The notes under the pieces: model-generated | Told to the model about the DNA's origin: nothing | Database searches by the model: none | Seen by the model: the letters and a program-made list of their open reading frames with translations, nothing else | From: Coccinella septempunctata | Lineage: Eukaryota; Arthropoda; Insecta; Coleoptera; Coccinellidae | Length of the DNA stretch: 64,000 nt | Assembly (NCBI RefSeq): GCF_907165205.1 | Contig: NC_058192.1 | Coordinates: 39,398,001 to 39,462,000, forward strand | Direction of reading: 5' to 3' | Translations under genes and position numbers: made by a program | Part shown: piece by piece, positions 32,449 to 42,712 of the stretch | Position numbering within the stretch: position 1 is the stretch's first letter | How the letters are laid out: every line of letters begins with the position of its first letter

Positions 32449-32698
32449 ATGTATAATAATAATAATAATAATAAAGATTTATTTCCAGAAAAGCAAAAAA
32501 AAAGAAAAATACAATTTAAAAAAAAACGAATATACTTCAGCAAATGCATATCGGAAATAAACCGGGGAATCCCACGAAGTAAAGTGATTTACTTGTTATG
32601 GGAGTACCCAACTCATCTCCTACATGAATAACATCACAAATTGAAAATTTAACAAAAAAAAAAACCCTTATTAAAACAGACCAATAGTACATTTAAAT

Positions 32699-35632
32699 CT
32701 AGAAGAACAACTTCAAACTCTCATCTTTCACATTTAGTAGCCATCTTCTTAGTTTAGTTTTCAACAAAGAAAAGTTGTTAACATCTCTTATATGCTGCGG
32801 AACCTGGCAGAACAATCTGGGAGCTATGTAGTGGAACGATCTCTGTCCCACGGTTTTCCTCGCTCTGTCAGTCACATATTGACTGTGTTCTCTATACCTG
32901 GTATTGTGTTCATGCTCAATTGGCTTCAGGGCATTTTTGCTCCTATATTGCAAGCATACAACTCTATAACAGTAAAGCCTGGACACATCGAAAATAGGTA
33001 TTTCCTCAAAAAGTTTTTCTGTGGAGTAGGAACGATCTTTGTTATAAATAATCTTCAAAAAATATTTCTGTATCACATTAAGGTGATTTTTATGACAATT
33101 ATATGCCCCTCCCCAAGCCGAAATGCCATACTGTATATGAGACTCCACCAGTGAATGATACAGAATTTTGAGCTCACGAATTCCAAGAATCTTTTTCATA
33201 TGTTTAAAGGTGAACAGGATCGATCTTAACTTTTTCACTAATTGATTAATATGAATATCCCATTTCAAATGCCTATCTATCACAACTCCTAAATAGGGAT
33301 ATGATTCTACACCTTCGATATAATCTATTACATTCTCTCCTCTCAACATTAGGTGTTCGATGTTTGGCAAATTGGACTTACTGCAGCAAAGCGTCATGAA
33401 CTTTGTCTTATCTAGATTGAGTGTCAAGTCCATTTCATAGAACCAGTTTCTTATTTTCTCCATAATGAGTTCTGCTTTTTCCTTAACTTGTGTCCATGTC
33501 GTACCAGTGAAAAGAATTACGGTGTCGTCCGCGAATGATGAAATATTAGCATCTATTTCCAATGAAAAGAGACCGTTAACATAAATTAAAAACAATAGTG
33601 GGCCCAAAACAGTTCCTTGGGGTACCCCAGTTGTTATCTTCTGGGGTTCACTCTTTTCGTCGTCTATCTGGACATACTGTTTCCTATTATGAAGATATGA
33701 TGCTAGCAACTTCGAACCAATTCCTCTCACGCCAAGATCCTCCAGGATATCAATGAGTTTCTGATGATTTACAGTGTCGAAGGCTTTGGATACATCCAGA
33801 AACACTGCAATTGAATATTGCCCCTGATCTAGTGCTTTGTAGGCGTTGTTTGTAAGATAAACAATAGCATCTTCGGTGGATTTGTTTGTCCTAAACCCAA
33901 ACTGGTTTGGGGAGAATATATTTTGAACATCCATGAAATTCGTGAGACGTTTTTTGATGACTTTTTCCACAATTTTTGCTACAGTACTGATCAAGGAAAC
34001 TGGCCTATAATTAATAACCTCTTTTTTGTCACCTTTTTTAAATAGTGGTTTTATAATAGATACCTTCAGAAGGTCAGGAAAGTCACCTCTTTCAAATATT
34101 TTGTTTATAAGGTGAGTTAGGGGTTTTTTAATGAAATCACTGATTAACTTCAGATTCTCCGAGGTAATTCCGTCATCCCCAGGACACTTGTTGTTCTTCA
34201 ATTCCCTTATGCAGTCAAGAACTTCAGTTTCATCAGTCGCTTTCAGGAACATGGTATCTTCTATTTTTTTCCTTTTCACGACAGACTCTTTTGGTTTAGG
34301 AATTCCATCTGCCATTCTTTTTCCTATAGTAGCGTAGTGGGAATTAAACACATTCGCAATACTTCTTCTATTGTGGACCTCAACACCCCCATCCATAATA
34401 CTTTCTATGCTTGTATAGGGTTTATGTCTCCCAGTGATATTTTTAATATTATTCCATAAAGATTTTGAACTGTTTCCATTTTTCTGTATCTGGCTTTTCA
34501 AGTATTTTTCCCTGGTAAGTTTCAATAATTTGGTCAACTTATTTTTATATGTTTTGTACTTCCTTAATAATTGGTCATCATCAGGATTTCTCAATACTTT
34601 CTTGTACATACACTGTTTGACATGGACAGATTTCATTAAACCATTCGTTATCCACGCGTTTCTTTTTCTTTCAACATATCTCATCTTTTTCTGGATCGTA
34701 GAGTCATACAAGGCCTTTGAGATTTTCGAAACAAAATATCTGGCCAGTTCATTAACATCATCGATCTGATAAAATACATTCCACTCTTCACTACTTATTC
34801 TACTCATAAATTGTTTTTCGTCCAGAATTCGTATTTTATTTTCTCTGATGTTACCTGTTTTTAAGTTCATTTCATCCTGACATATAGCTATAGTGGGATA
34901 ATGATCGGTGGTATCACAATGAAGAACATATGATTTAAACTGTAGGTTATTTCTCCTATCCCTTACGAAAATATGGTCCAATAAGGACTTCGAAGAACCT
35001 TGCACTCTAGTATATTTATTTATGAGTGAACAGTATCCAAATTCCCCCAAAATGTTCAAATAATCTTGGTCATAGTCTGCATCACATTTTAGGTCTATGT
35101 TCAAATCACCAGCGAAGAAATATACTTTTCCCTCACTACTACAATAACTCTCAAGGTATCGAGAAAGATCTTCATTGAACTCGTAGGGACATGACGACGG
35201 TGATCGATAAACTGCATCCACAACAATATCGTCGTCACTTCCACCAATAATTATTCGAAGTACTTTTGTTCTACCCATGGTCAAAACACAACTTTCAAAT
35301 ACAAGGGAACTTCTTACGTAGGCCACAACCCCATCGTTTTGATTGTATTCACCCAAATTGTAAAGTATTTCATATCCATCCAATCTAAAAAAACTCAGGT
35401 TAGGAATGAACCAGGTTTCTGTGAAAATGATTACATCAAATTTGTAACCGAGCGTTTTCAATAGAAGTGACATTTCTTCGAAATTTTTGTTAATGCTTCT
35501 GATGTTTGCGTGAAAAATGGAAAATTTTGGTTGCCCAGCTGTTTTCAGAACGACGGACATCTCGTAACAGTCGCTTATTTCCTCTGTTTCATATTCCACC
35601 ATATTATCGAAATCTCTTATATATTGGTCCAT
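32699..35632 (-). CDS. Family E ORF2, AP endonuclease plus reverse transcriptase
   Basis: The first true ATG is at 35632 (MDQYIRDFDNMVEY; 977 residues); codons further upstream are in frame but lack an ATG. The endonuclease spans about residues 37-250: FSIFHANIRSINKNFEEM, FTETWFIP (catalytic Glu), AVYRSPSS, FAGDLNIDL, TTDHYPT. The reverse transcriptase spans about 470-750: KCPGDDGITSENLKLI, NYRPVSLISTVAKIVEKV, QFGFRTNKSTEDAIVYL, motif A FLDVSKAFDTVNHQKL, motif B TGVPQGTVLGPLLFLIY, motif C SFADDTVILF, and thumb YLGVVIDRHLKWDIHI. The tail has a conserved helical block. All catalytic residues are present. Confidence 0.92.
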   Translation of the reverse strand: MDQYIRDFDNMVEYETEEISDCYEMSVVLKTAGQPKFSIFHANIRSINKNFEEMSLLLKTLGYKFDVIIFTETWFIPNLSFFRLDGYEILYNLGEYNQNDGVVAYVRSSLVFESCVLTMGRTKVLRIIIGGSDDDIVVDAVYRSPSSCPYEFNEDLSRYLESYCSSEGKVYFFAGDLNIDLKCDADYDQDYLNILGEFGYCSLINKYTRVQGSSKSLLDHIFVRDRRNNLQFKSYVLHCDTTDHYPTIAICQDEMNLKTGNIRENKIRILDEKQFMSRISSEEWNVFYQIDDVNELARYFVSKISKALYDSTIQKKMRYVERKRNAWITNGLMKSVHVKQCMYKKVLRNPDDDQLLRKYKTYKNKLTKLLKLTREKYLKSQIQKNGNSSKSLWNNIKNITGRHKPYTSIESIMDGGVEVHNRRSIANVFNSHYATIGKRMADGIPKPKESVVKRKKIEDTMFLKATDETEVLDCIRELKNNKCPGDDGITSENLKLISDFIKKPLTHLINKIFERGDFPDLLKVSIIKPLFKKGDKKEVINYRPVSLISTVAKIVEKVIKKRLTNFMDVQNIFSPNQFGFRTNKSTEDAIVYLTNNAYKALDQGQYSIAVFLDVSKAFDTVNHQKLIDILEDLGVRGIGSKLLASYLHNRKQYVQIDDEKSEPQKITTGVPQGTVLGPLLFLIYVNGLFSLEIDANISSFADDTVILFTGTTWTQVKEKAELIMEKIRNWFYEMDLTLNLDKTKFMTLCCSKSNLPNIEHLMLRGENVIDYIEGVESYPYLGVVIDRHLKWDIHINQLVKKLRSILFTFKHMKKILGIRELKILYHSLVESHIQYGISAWGGAYNCHKNHLNVIQKYFLKIIYNKDRSYSTEKLFEEIPIFDVSRLYCYRVVCLQYRSKNALKPIEHEHNTRYREHSQYVTDRARKTVGQRSFHYIAPRLFCQVPQHIRDVNNFSLLKTKLRRWLLNVKDESLKLFF

Positions 35633-35734
35633 CCCAGTACAAAAAAAAAATAAACAAACAAATACACCAACACCCAAAATGAACGAAAAAGCTCAATCAA
35701 AGAAAAGGAAAAATGAGCTTTATTTCTTCAAGAG

Positions 35735-36586
35735 TTATCCATCAACCACCGCAGTCCTTGAATTCTTCCTCAACTTGTACCTTTCAGCGAGTCCTGATGT
35801 GACAGATCTCGTGCCTCGAGTATCATATGACCTTTCAGCAGTTGGTCGGCCCTTTTCCACTTTATGAAAGTTCCGATATTCTGTATTCTGCGGAATACTT
35901 CCAGGTTCTTGCTGATCTGCAATAGATGCTTGGGAGCGAACCGTAACCGGAGTTGCCGGAGCACTATTGGGTCTAGTGGTTTCCGTATCCACCCCCTCCA
36001 ACAGCTCAAGATCCGAGATAGCATATGCTTTGTTGTCAACAAAAAGCTTATTGCCTTTTATATAGCAATTATCTCCTCTCTGTTTTGCAGAGAATAAATG
36101 CCTTCTCAAAATTTTAATTTCTTCTCTCTGAACAACAGTTAAGTCGTTAGCTATGTGCACTTGTGTTCCCTTCAATTTACTACGGTTCTTCAACACTAGT
36201 AATTTTTTCAAATAAGTATTAAACTCTATCTTCAATGGGCTATCCTTTTTTCTACCCAGAGTACGAAAATTATTGAGGTCCGCCTCAACCAAATCAACTC
36301 CCAGTAGATCCCTCAACAATCGGATAACACCATGGGTTGTTAACTCTTCCTCTATCTCTAATCCGAATATTATGAGGTTATTCCTCTTTTCTGATCTTTC
36401 CAGAAATTCAATCCTAGACAACAATTCTTGGTTTTCTCTTTCAACCTTGCTCAATCTATGCTTGACTCCCTCCAACTCCAATGCAAACCTCACCTCCACT
36501 GCCTTTATTGCATCCTTAAGTTCCTCCCTGCTTCTTTTGATTTCTTCTAGAAGCGTTTTGTTGGTGATTTCTACTTCCTCAACCAT
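35735..36586 (-). CDS. Family E ORF1, coiled-coil RNA-binding protein
   Basis: The protein is 283 residues. Residues 1-70 form a charged heptad-rich coiled coil (TLLEEIKRSREELKDAIKAV, then HRLSKVERENQELLSRIEFL). An RRM-like block (KRNNLIIFGLEIEEEL), a basic middle (FNTYLKKLLVLKNRSKLKGT) and a C-terminal-domain-like segment follow (VVQREEIKILRRHLFSAKQR, then NCYIKGNKLFVD). This order resembles L1-type ORF1 proteins. The tail is Ser/Thr-rich and basic. It is fully open, and the ORF2 ATG lies about 100 bases downstream. The expected role is trimeric RNA chaperone. Confidence 0.8.
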   Translation of the reverse strand: MVEEVEITNKTLLEEIKRSREELKDAIKAVEVRFALELEGVKHRLSKVERENQELLSRIEFLERSEKRNNLIIFGLEIEEELTTHGVIRLLRDLLGVDLVEADLNNFRTLGRKKDSPLKIEFNTYLKKLLVLKNRSKLKGTQVHIANDLTVVQREEIKILRRHLFSAKQRGDNCYIKGNKLFVDNKAYAISDLELLEGVDTETTRPNSAPATPVTVRSQASIADQQEPGSIPQNTEYRNFHKVEKGRPTAERSYDTRGTRSVTSGLAERYKLRKNSRTAVVDG

Positions 36587-36650
36587 TTTTACCTCGAAGC
36601 AAATGATCGTGTGTGGCCCCCTTTATATTTATTAATCGGCCTAACAGCAT

Positions 36651-37440
36651 GTGCTGCACCGATAACAAACGAAGGTATTTGTTCTGTTTTGATCGTTTTG
36701 AATAACACAAATTATAATATATTTTGGGTATTCTGGGATTTTCTCACCGAATTATGGCTACTTGTAGTACAAGAGAAATAGTAACACAGAAACAGGCACT
36801 TTGGGCGTTTCGAAACTAGCTCAATATAATCGATATTTTCAATTTGTTTCACAAGAGAATCTACACCTCTTCTCACACAGATGGTTGTAATGTATGTTGT
36901 ATGTATGTTGTATGTATGTTGTAATGTATCATAAAGAAAATTACCAATTATATCGAAACAAGTGAGATTTTATGAAGAATTATCCAAAACATATTTGCAT
37001 TTTTCGATAGATCATACAGGATGTAAGGGAAAAAATTAATAAAATTGAAGTTTTTTGGCTCGAGTCAACATATTTTGAAATTGCAACCATATTTTTGTCA
37101 AGACATGATGAATCTACAAAATAAAGTATAGATACATACTCGGACACATATGATTGATATAAAGATGATTGATTGGTAAATTCCCAAAAGCTATGATGAA
37201 CAGCGGACACTATGATGGACGCATGATGAAAGGAGAAAGACAAAAGTTCATTTGTATTTTCGCATGCAGTTTTTTTATTCAAAATAAATGATGATTCTTA
37301 TAATTAACAAATCAGGTGCAATTGAAATTTTTGTTTTGGTCTTCGAAAATAACATATATTGATTAAACTTCTACTATCCAAAATAAATAGGTACATAGAT
37401 AAAATATATCTATATACAAGATATCTGTAAACAAATGCGA
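36651..37440. other. Non-coding stretch with short tandem repeat
   Basis: An imperfect tatgttgtatg tandem lies at about 36888-36930. No gene was seen; the minus-strand frame at 36980-37282 has no recognisable features. Confidence 0.45.
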
Positions 37441-37441
37441 A

Positions 37442-37670
37442 GGACTAATGCTTCCTCAACGAAAATAAGCGGGGGTAGTTCCTATAAATTTTTTTCCAAA
37501 TCGCCAGCCCTTCCAAGATACAGCTTTTGGAAGGCGATGACGAGTTTACAGTTTTTAATTTTTTTTTAAAGGTTCTAAACAACACTGAGTCATAAAACTC
37601 TACATATTGAGTACTGAGTAGATTGGTACCAGTTTCAACTTCGGCAAGCACGTAGTTTAGGCGGTAACTT
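37442..37670 (-). other. Unrecognised open frame
   Basis: The frame reads VLAEVETGTNLLSTQYVEFY, then a basic LFRTFKKKLKTV block, and ends LFSLRKH. It is of better quality than typical random frames here, and an acceptor-like tcgatag precedes it. It matches no family that I recognise. It could be a small terminal exon or a repeat fragment. Confidence 0.2.
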
Positions 37671-37937
37671 GCTATCGATTTTTTTAATGTGTCTCTCCCT
37701 TAAATTCAAAAATTTCTGTTAAAATGTTGAAATTTGTGTTATTATGCTATTGTCATAGAAATGTACGAAACTAGCAGGTCGGGGGATCCAAGATTTCGGG
37801 CCGATTCATCCTAAAAAAAAATAATAAAATGAATTTCGTGAATACCGAGGCTAAAAACCACTTATCTCCGCTATAAAAAATTAATATTATTCCAATAATA
37901 TACCGACTTAATTAATGCTACGTTGCTATTACTATAA

Positions 37938-38062
37938 GGCCCGGTTATTCAGTTCAGGATAAGGCCGAGATTTAAGATTGTCCTAGATTAACCTGACAGA
38001 AATGAACTGAAATGTCAAAATAAATCTAGTATAACTTTAATCCCGAACTGAACAACTGGGCC
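37938..38062. mobile_element. 125-bp inverted-repeat element, copy in tandem unit 1
   Basis: The ends ggcccggttattcagttc and gaactgaacaactgggcc are inverted. The element also pairs internally (cctagatt with aatctag). Confidence 0.6.
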
Positions 38063-38383
38063 TATTCATGTAAAGTTTCGGATTTTGCGAGAATCTACTA
38101 CTTTTTCTTCAAAACAACAACTGCGCTGAAGGAAATGTGTCTCTCGCTTAAATTCAAAAATTTCTGCGAAAATGTTGAAATTTGAGTTATTATGCTATTT
38201 TCATAGAAGTGTACGAAACAAGCAGGTCGGGGATCCTAGATTTCGGGCCGATTCCCTTAAAAAAACATAATAAAATGAATTTCGTGAATACCGAGGCTAA
38301 AAACCACTATTCTCCGCTATAAAAAATTAGTATTATTCCAATAATATACCGACTTACTGAATGCTACGTTGCTATTACTATAA

Positions 38384-38509
38384 GGCCCGGTTGTTCAGTT
38401 CAGGATTAGGCCGAGATTTAAGATGATCCTAGATTAACCTGACAGAACTGAACTGAAATGTCAAAATCAATCTAGGATTAACTTTAATCCCGAACTGAAC
38501 AACTGGACC
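38384..38509. mobile_element. 126-bp inverted-repeat element, copy in tandem unit 2
   Basis: This is the same element as at 37938, with ends ggcccggttgttcagttc and gaactgaacaactggacc. Because it sits at the same place in both units, it predates the tandem duplication. Confidence 0.6.
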
Positions 38510-38829
38510 TATTCATGTAGAGTTTCGGATTTTGCGAGAATCTACTACTTTTTCTTCAAAACAACAACTGCGCTGAAGGAAATGTGATTGACTGTTAGCG
38601 ACACATAATATCAACCTTCTTAATTCTGTAGTCTATACAAATTTTTTTGAACTCTCATTATATTATGTAGCAGTCTGATACTGAAATCCGTCATTTGACA
38701 AAATGAGTTGTCAGTTTATAGACTGACCAACATTTTCGAAAGCTATCGATTTATTAATTAAATCGTTCCATAATTGGTCCTGAATTGACAGTCGTATTGT
38801 GAACAACGATATGCAGCGGATTATCTAAA

Positions 38830-39425
38830 CACGAAATAAATTCTGAAATGTTTCGGATCTTATTGACAACAAGTTGAGCTTCAAGTCACATACAAGAACG
38901 CAGAAAAAAGCAGTTATCACACGTGCGGGTCATTTTAGATCGCTCACCTATAAGAACATGGGTATTAATATGAAGACTGCAACTTCGATATACAAAATGA
39001 TATGCAGACCGATGCTAGAATATGGAAATACAATTTTACTAAACTCAACTAAAACAACCCTCAAAACACTTGAAGTAGCTGAAAGAACATGCTTAAGGAA
39101 AATAAAGAAAATGTTTTAATTCACTACTTTATGAAACAACTGGAGTTGAGCCAATACTGAAGAGACTTGAGAGACTGGGTAAGAAATTCATTGGGAGGCA
39201 GACGAACAAAGATATAATGGAACCATTGATTCATCATTATGAAACGCAGTATGCTACACGGGCGAAACTGCCAACATTACCACTTTACGAACACCTATTA
39301 TCTATAGAATGACTTTTGTAGTTAACTAATTTATTAATTAACAAATGTATATGTGTAACTGGCAGGAAGACTTCGGTCGATAGCCAATTGATCCTTTGTA
39401 TCAATAAAGTTATGTTTCTCTCTTC
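38830..39425 (+). pseudogene. Non-LTR reverse-transcriptase C-terminal fragment and 3' UTR
   Basis: The frame from about 38850 reads SFKSHTRTQKKAVITRAGHF and YKMICRPMLEYGNTI, the thumb and tail of a jockey/CR1-type protein. The frame breaks near 39118 and continues (SLYETTGVEPILKRLERLGK) to a stop at 39310. The 3' UTR has aataaag near 39405. The 5' remainder is absent. Confidence 0.6.
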
Positions 39426-40045
39426 TCTCTCTTTTTCGAATCATGAGGCTAATTGAATAAGTATCTTGTTCGTATCATTTGTTGAATTATTCTAAATATT
39501 CTTCAATGATTGAAAATATAATATCAACACACATAATTTTTTGATTTATTTGTCATCAAATCATTAAATGAATCGTTTCTCGAAAAGATTCGAGTCTTGA
39601 GGCAAATAGAATATTGAATTATTTGCATCATTATTTGCCGAACTTCAAAGTTCTGAGTGAATTAAAATCTAAACTTGACAATATATGAGATAATTTTCGC
39701 AAGAGTTTCAATGAAATCTGAAAATTTTCATCATTGTGGACATCAATAATTCTCGAATCATCCATGGAATAAATTCAATTTCATCCAATATATCACGCAA
39801 AACGAAATGTTACTCGAACTGGGCATCTTGAGCAATTTGCTCCTAAAAAGGTCGAATCAGGTAGAAAAGTTTGAACCCTTCGTATCAGCATTAACACTTG
39901 TTTTGCAGTAAACAGATGCCGATTTCATTTCTCTAAATGGCAATGTAACCAGGGTCGGCGTTGGGTAAAGGGATGAACCAGAGTCCCTGGATGAACGTTT
40001 CTCACAACAAGAAGAATTTGAATTTTCATATGACGGTGAGGGCAT
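39426..40045. other. Non-coding stretch
   Basis: Nothing could be recognised. Confidence 0.4.
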
Positions 40046-40060
40046 TTGTTTCAAAATTTT

Positions 40061-40200
40061 CAGGGTACAAGGAGTAAACAGGTTGTTTCACGAGTAAACA
40101 GACCAATGAAAACTATGAATAGAGGGCATTGCGCTGAGTTCAAAATCACCCCATATACAGGATGTCCCAAAACTAGTGAATCAAACGTCACACCACGATT
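40061..40200. mobile_element. Foldback element fragments
   Basis: 40065-40165 matches the inverse of the right end at 48880-48965 (gtttcac, tgaatagagggcattg, gctgagttcaaaa). 40155-40200 (tcccaaaactagtgaatcaa, acgtcac) matches the inverse of 47385-47425. Two element ends are therefore joined here. Confidence 0.45.
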
Positions 40201-40459
40201 CGCAAAACCAATTACCGTTGAGGGCGCTGCGAAATGAAAACAAACTTTGACGATTGTCAGTACTCTTTTCGAGATTTGTACGGCCTAACAGAGTTTTTCT
40301 AGTTAATCAAGATATTTATCGGAATTATCGGAAGTCAATTGATTGATTTAATTTCGTAAAGAAATATCAACATTCTTTGGAAATACTTCATTTGAAAGGG
40401 ATGAATTGTGGAATAAAATCGAGCGATGATATTGGTGATCCACTGTAGCCAGACACAAA

Positions 40460-40991
40460 ATCCTATTAGCTGAACAAGACTGGACACCAGTCTACAACAT
40501 CAGTAGAGAAGATGTTGATTTACAATTCAACACATTTTTAGAACTGTACCAAAACAATTTAAACAGAGCGTGTCCATTAGTTAGGATCACAAAAGAATCC
40601 AAGCACCTAAAAAATTTGACAACTGATCCCACAATCAAAGAATTAAAGAATAGGCTTGACATCTTGCTGCTCCTAAGTCAGAAAGATTCAGCATTCAAGA
40701 AGGAATATAGTGAAATTAAAAAGCAGTATGATAGTGCACTCATCCAACAGAAAAAAGCTAAGTTTGAAAAAATAATAGAAGATTCTGATAATAAAAACAA
40801 AGCCATCTGGACAGTAATCAATTCCCTGAAGAACAATGCCAAAAGTAATTTTTTTCCATCCGATGATAGGAGTCCAAATGTAATTGCGAATGAATTTAAT
40901 GAATACCTGGTTAATATAGCCCCAAATATGACCAAAGATTTAACAAAAAACTTTTACTAATAAATTCTTCCATCAGTGTGTATGGTATTTA
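40460..40991 (+). pseudogene. Family G non-LTR element, linker part upstream of Penelope insertion
   Basis: The open frame from 40463 (LLAEQDWTPVYNISREDVDL) to 40960 is the linker between endonuclease and reverse transcriptase of a jockey/CR1-type element, with KAIWTVINSLKNNAKSNFFP. It is 5' truncated. The Penelope-like insertion follows, and the protein resumes at 44695. Confidence 0.65.
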
Positions 40992-41046
40992 AAGGATGGG
41001 TGGAAAAACACACTATATGATTTATATATTTATACTTCGGCGATCG

Positions 41047-41076
41047 ATTTCGGTTTACAGTGGAACCATCATCAGG
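41047..41076 (-). ncRNA. Hammerhead-like core in Penelope-like 3' region (left arm)
   Basis: On the minus strand ctgatgatgg, a short loop and aaccgaaa can form a stem (GGUU with AACC) between the CUGAUGA and GAAA boxes. Penelope-like elements are known to carry hammerhead ribozymes, but one extra U follows the first box and I could not place the cleavage triplet, so activity is uncertain. Confidence 0.35.
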
Positions 41077-41415
41077 CCAGCTGAAATTATCATTGATTAG
41101 GAATGCAAATTCTGGTATTTTTTTTACATTTTAGAAGTATTAAAAGTGAGGTTAAGTAATAACAACAAAAGAAGGAAGAAACAGAAGCGTGCAAGCGGAC
41201 ATACCGTTTAGTATTTCAGCTGAAGTAACAACCATGAAAAATTCTTGTTCATAATTAAAAAGACAATTGATCCTTAATTCCAATTTGTTGGCGATATTTA
41301 ATGTATTTTTTGGAGCAGGCATTCAGTCTAGAAACCAGAAAGATGTTTGAACGGAAACAGAGGTGCGAGATTACGGTAAGGAAAGGAGTGTCAAGGTTTG
41401 GCGGGTAAATTTAAA

Positions 41416-42684
41416 TTAAATGCAGGGAGTTATCAGCTTAAAAATGTTCTTGGATGTTCGGAAATCTGATATGTCATTTAGGAGGTTCGAGTCATTCTTT
41501 TTCCTCAATATCTCGTATTGCTCTAACAGGGTTATTTTGTGGTAGTTTGTTTCTTTATGTAAAATCTCGAGGTTATCAAAATTGGTGCTGTGATCTTTTT
41601 CCTTTAGATGTTCTCCAAGAGCAGATATGGGTCTATTTTTTAAATGTTCGTTGAATCTCTTTTTCATATTTCGAGTTGTCATTCCTATGTAAAAGGATTC
41701 GCAGTCTCTGCAGGAGATTTTGTAGACACCACTCATTTCTTCATTCTCTCTTCTCTTCTTACAGTTAATTAATAAATTTTCTAGGGTTGCATGTCTTCTG
41801 TGAGAAAGGGTGTAGTTATATTTCTTGAGAGTTGAAATTAATTTTGGATTTAAGTCTCTATAAAAGGGTATTGATATGAAACGATCGTTTGTTGATGTAT
41901 GTGGGTATATCTTATCAATAATAATCTTTCTTTTAATGGAATTAAATATTGTATCCATGTATCTGTCAGAGTATTGATTATTTTCTCCGATCTGGTAAAT
42001 GGTTTTTATTTCTTTTTTATAATTTTCTGTAGACATTGGAACGTTGAGGAGTCTCCTGAATAGAAATGAGAAGGCGGCTTTCTTTGCTGAAGGTGCGTGA
42101 TATGAGTCGTGAGGAATTATTAAGTCAGTTTGAGTAGGTTTTCTGTAGATGTTATATGAGAAAATATTACCTTCTTCTAAGGATATTGTCAGGTCAAGAA
42201 AATTAATACAATTGGACACTGACTTTTCTAGAGAAAATTTGATTTTAAATTTTGAATTCATGAGGTCGAAGAATTCTGACAGCTCTTGTTCGGTGCCTGA
42301 CCAGATAACAAAGATATCGTCTACGTATCTTCTCCAAAGGATAATTTTGTCACTATTTTGTAGTTGCATAATTTGTTTTTCTGCCTTGTCCACGTATGCG
42401 TCAGCTATGAGTCCACTGGATGGCAGGCCCATTGGTAGACCATCTTTCATCAGGTATATTGTGTTGTCGAAAATGAAAAAATTTTGTTCAGTAATCACTT
42501 CACATAGTTTACCAATGTTTTCTACGTCCGTATTATCTAGGTTTAAAACATCATCGGAGTTTATGTATTCCTCCAAGTATTCTTTAAGCACAATGAGGGA
42601 TTCGTCTACGGGAACGTTGGTGTACAAATTTACGATGTCAAATGAAGCTATGATGTAATTTTTATCGGGATCTAATTCTGTCAT
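41416..42684 (-). CDS. Penelope-like reverse transcriptase (C-terminal part) with GIY-YIG nuclease
   Basis: Open for 422 residues but truncated at the N-terminus. The palm shows IIASFDIVNLYTNVPVDESL (motif A, Asp), GLPMGLPSSGLIADAYVD (motif B-like) and WRRYVDDIFVIW (motif C, YVDD). Next comes INFLDLTISLEEGNIFSYNI. The C-terminus has a GIY-YIG nuclease: GVYKISCRDCESFYIGMTTR, then KKRFNEHLKN, with the usual Glu-Leu-containing end. Penelope-like enzymes use this nuclease to open the target. The frame is uninterrupted in this arm. Fingers and start codon are missing. Confidence 0.9.
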   Translation of the reverse strand: MTELDPDKNYIIASFDIVNLYTNVPVDESLIVLKEYLEEYINSDDVLNLDNTDVENIGKLCEVITEQNFFIFDNTIYLMKDGLPMGLPSSGLIADAYVDKAEKQIMQLQNSDKIILWRRYVDDIFVIWSGTEQELSEFFDLMNSKFKIKFSLEKSVSNCINFLDLTISLEEGNIFSYNIYRKPTQTDLIIPHDSYHAPSAKKAAFSFLFRRLLNVPMSTENYKKEIKTIYQIGENNQYSDRYMDTIFNSIKRKIIIDKIYPHTSTNDRFISIPFYRDLNPKLISTLKKYNYTLSHRRHATLENLLINCKKRRENEEMSGVYKISCRDCESFYIGMTTRNMKKRFNEHLKNRPISALGEHLKEKDHSTNFDNLEILHKETNYHKITLLEQYEILRKKNDSNLLNDISDFRTSKNIFKLITPCI

Positions 42685-42712
42685 TATAGTTAAATGTAGG
42701 AATAATCCTTTT

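Larger units (their letters stand above)
32449..36650 (-). mobile_element. CR1-like element, family E, both ORFs intact
   Basis: On the minus strand it has a 5' UTR (about 36650-36587), ORF1 (36586-35735), ORF2 (35632-32699), a 3' UTR and an (ATT)n tail after aataaatcttt at 32449-32475. The tail type matches the other CR1-like ends here. No frameshift or stop was found in either ORF. No clear target-site duplicate was found, which is common for this clade. It is a candidate for recent activity. Confidence 0.85.
37687..38582. repeat. Direct tandem duplication, two units of about 448 bp
   Basis: The unit starting atgtgtctctccc at 37687 is repeated from 38135 with scattered substitutions (for example gggggatcc to ggggatcc). 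It ends just before gtgattgactg. Each unit carries a small inverted-repeat element. Confidence 0.85.
40992..42684 (-). mobile_element. Penelope-like element, inverted-repeat left arm
   Basis: This 1693-base arm is the reverse complement of 43001-44694 with only a handful of differences and one 1-base indel. The outer end is ggatgggtggaaaaacac. A hammerhead-like core lies at 41047-41076. The arm ends inside the coding region, so it is a 5'-truncated inverted copy, a layout known for Penelope elements. Confidence 0.85.

Noticed and set aside
36888..36930. Minisatellite of biological interest
   Set aside because: Only three to four short imperfect units; ordinary slippage is enough to explain it.
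42149..42658. Plus-strand open frame in the Penelope left arm, and its mirror in the right arm
   Set aside because: Both are antisense to the reverse transcriptase; conservation follows from the inverted repeat.
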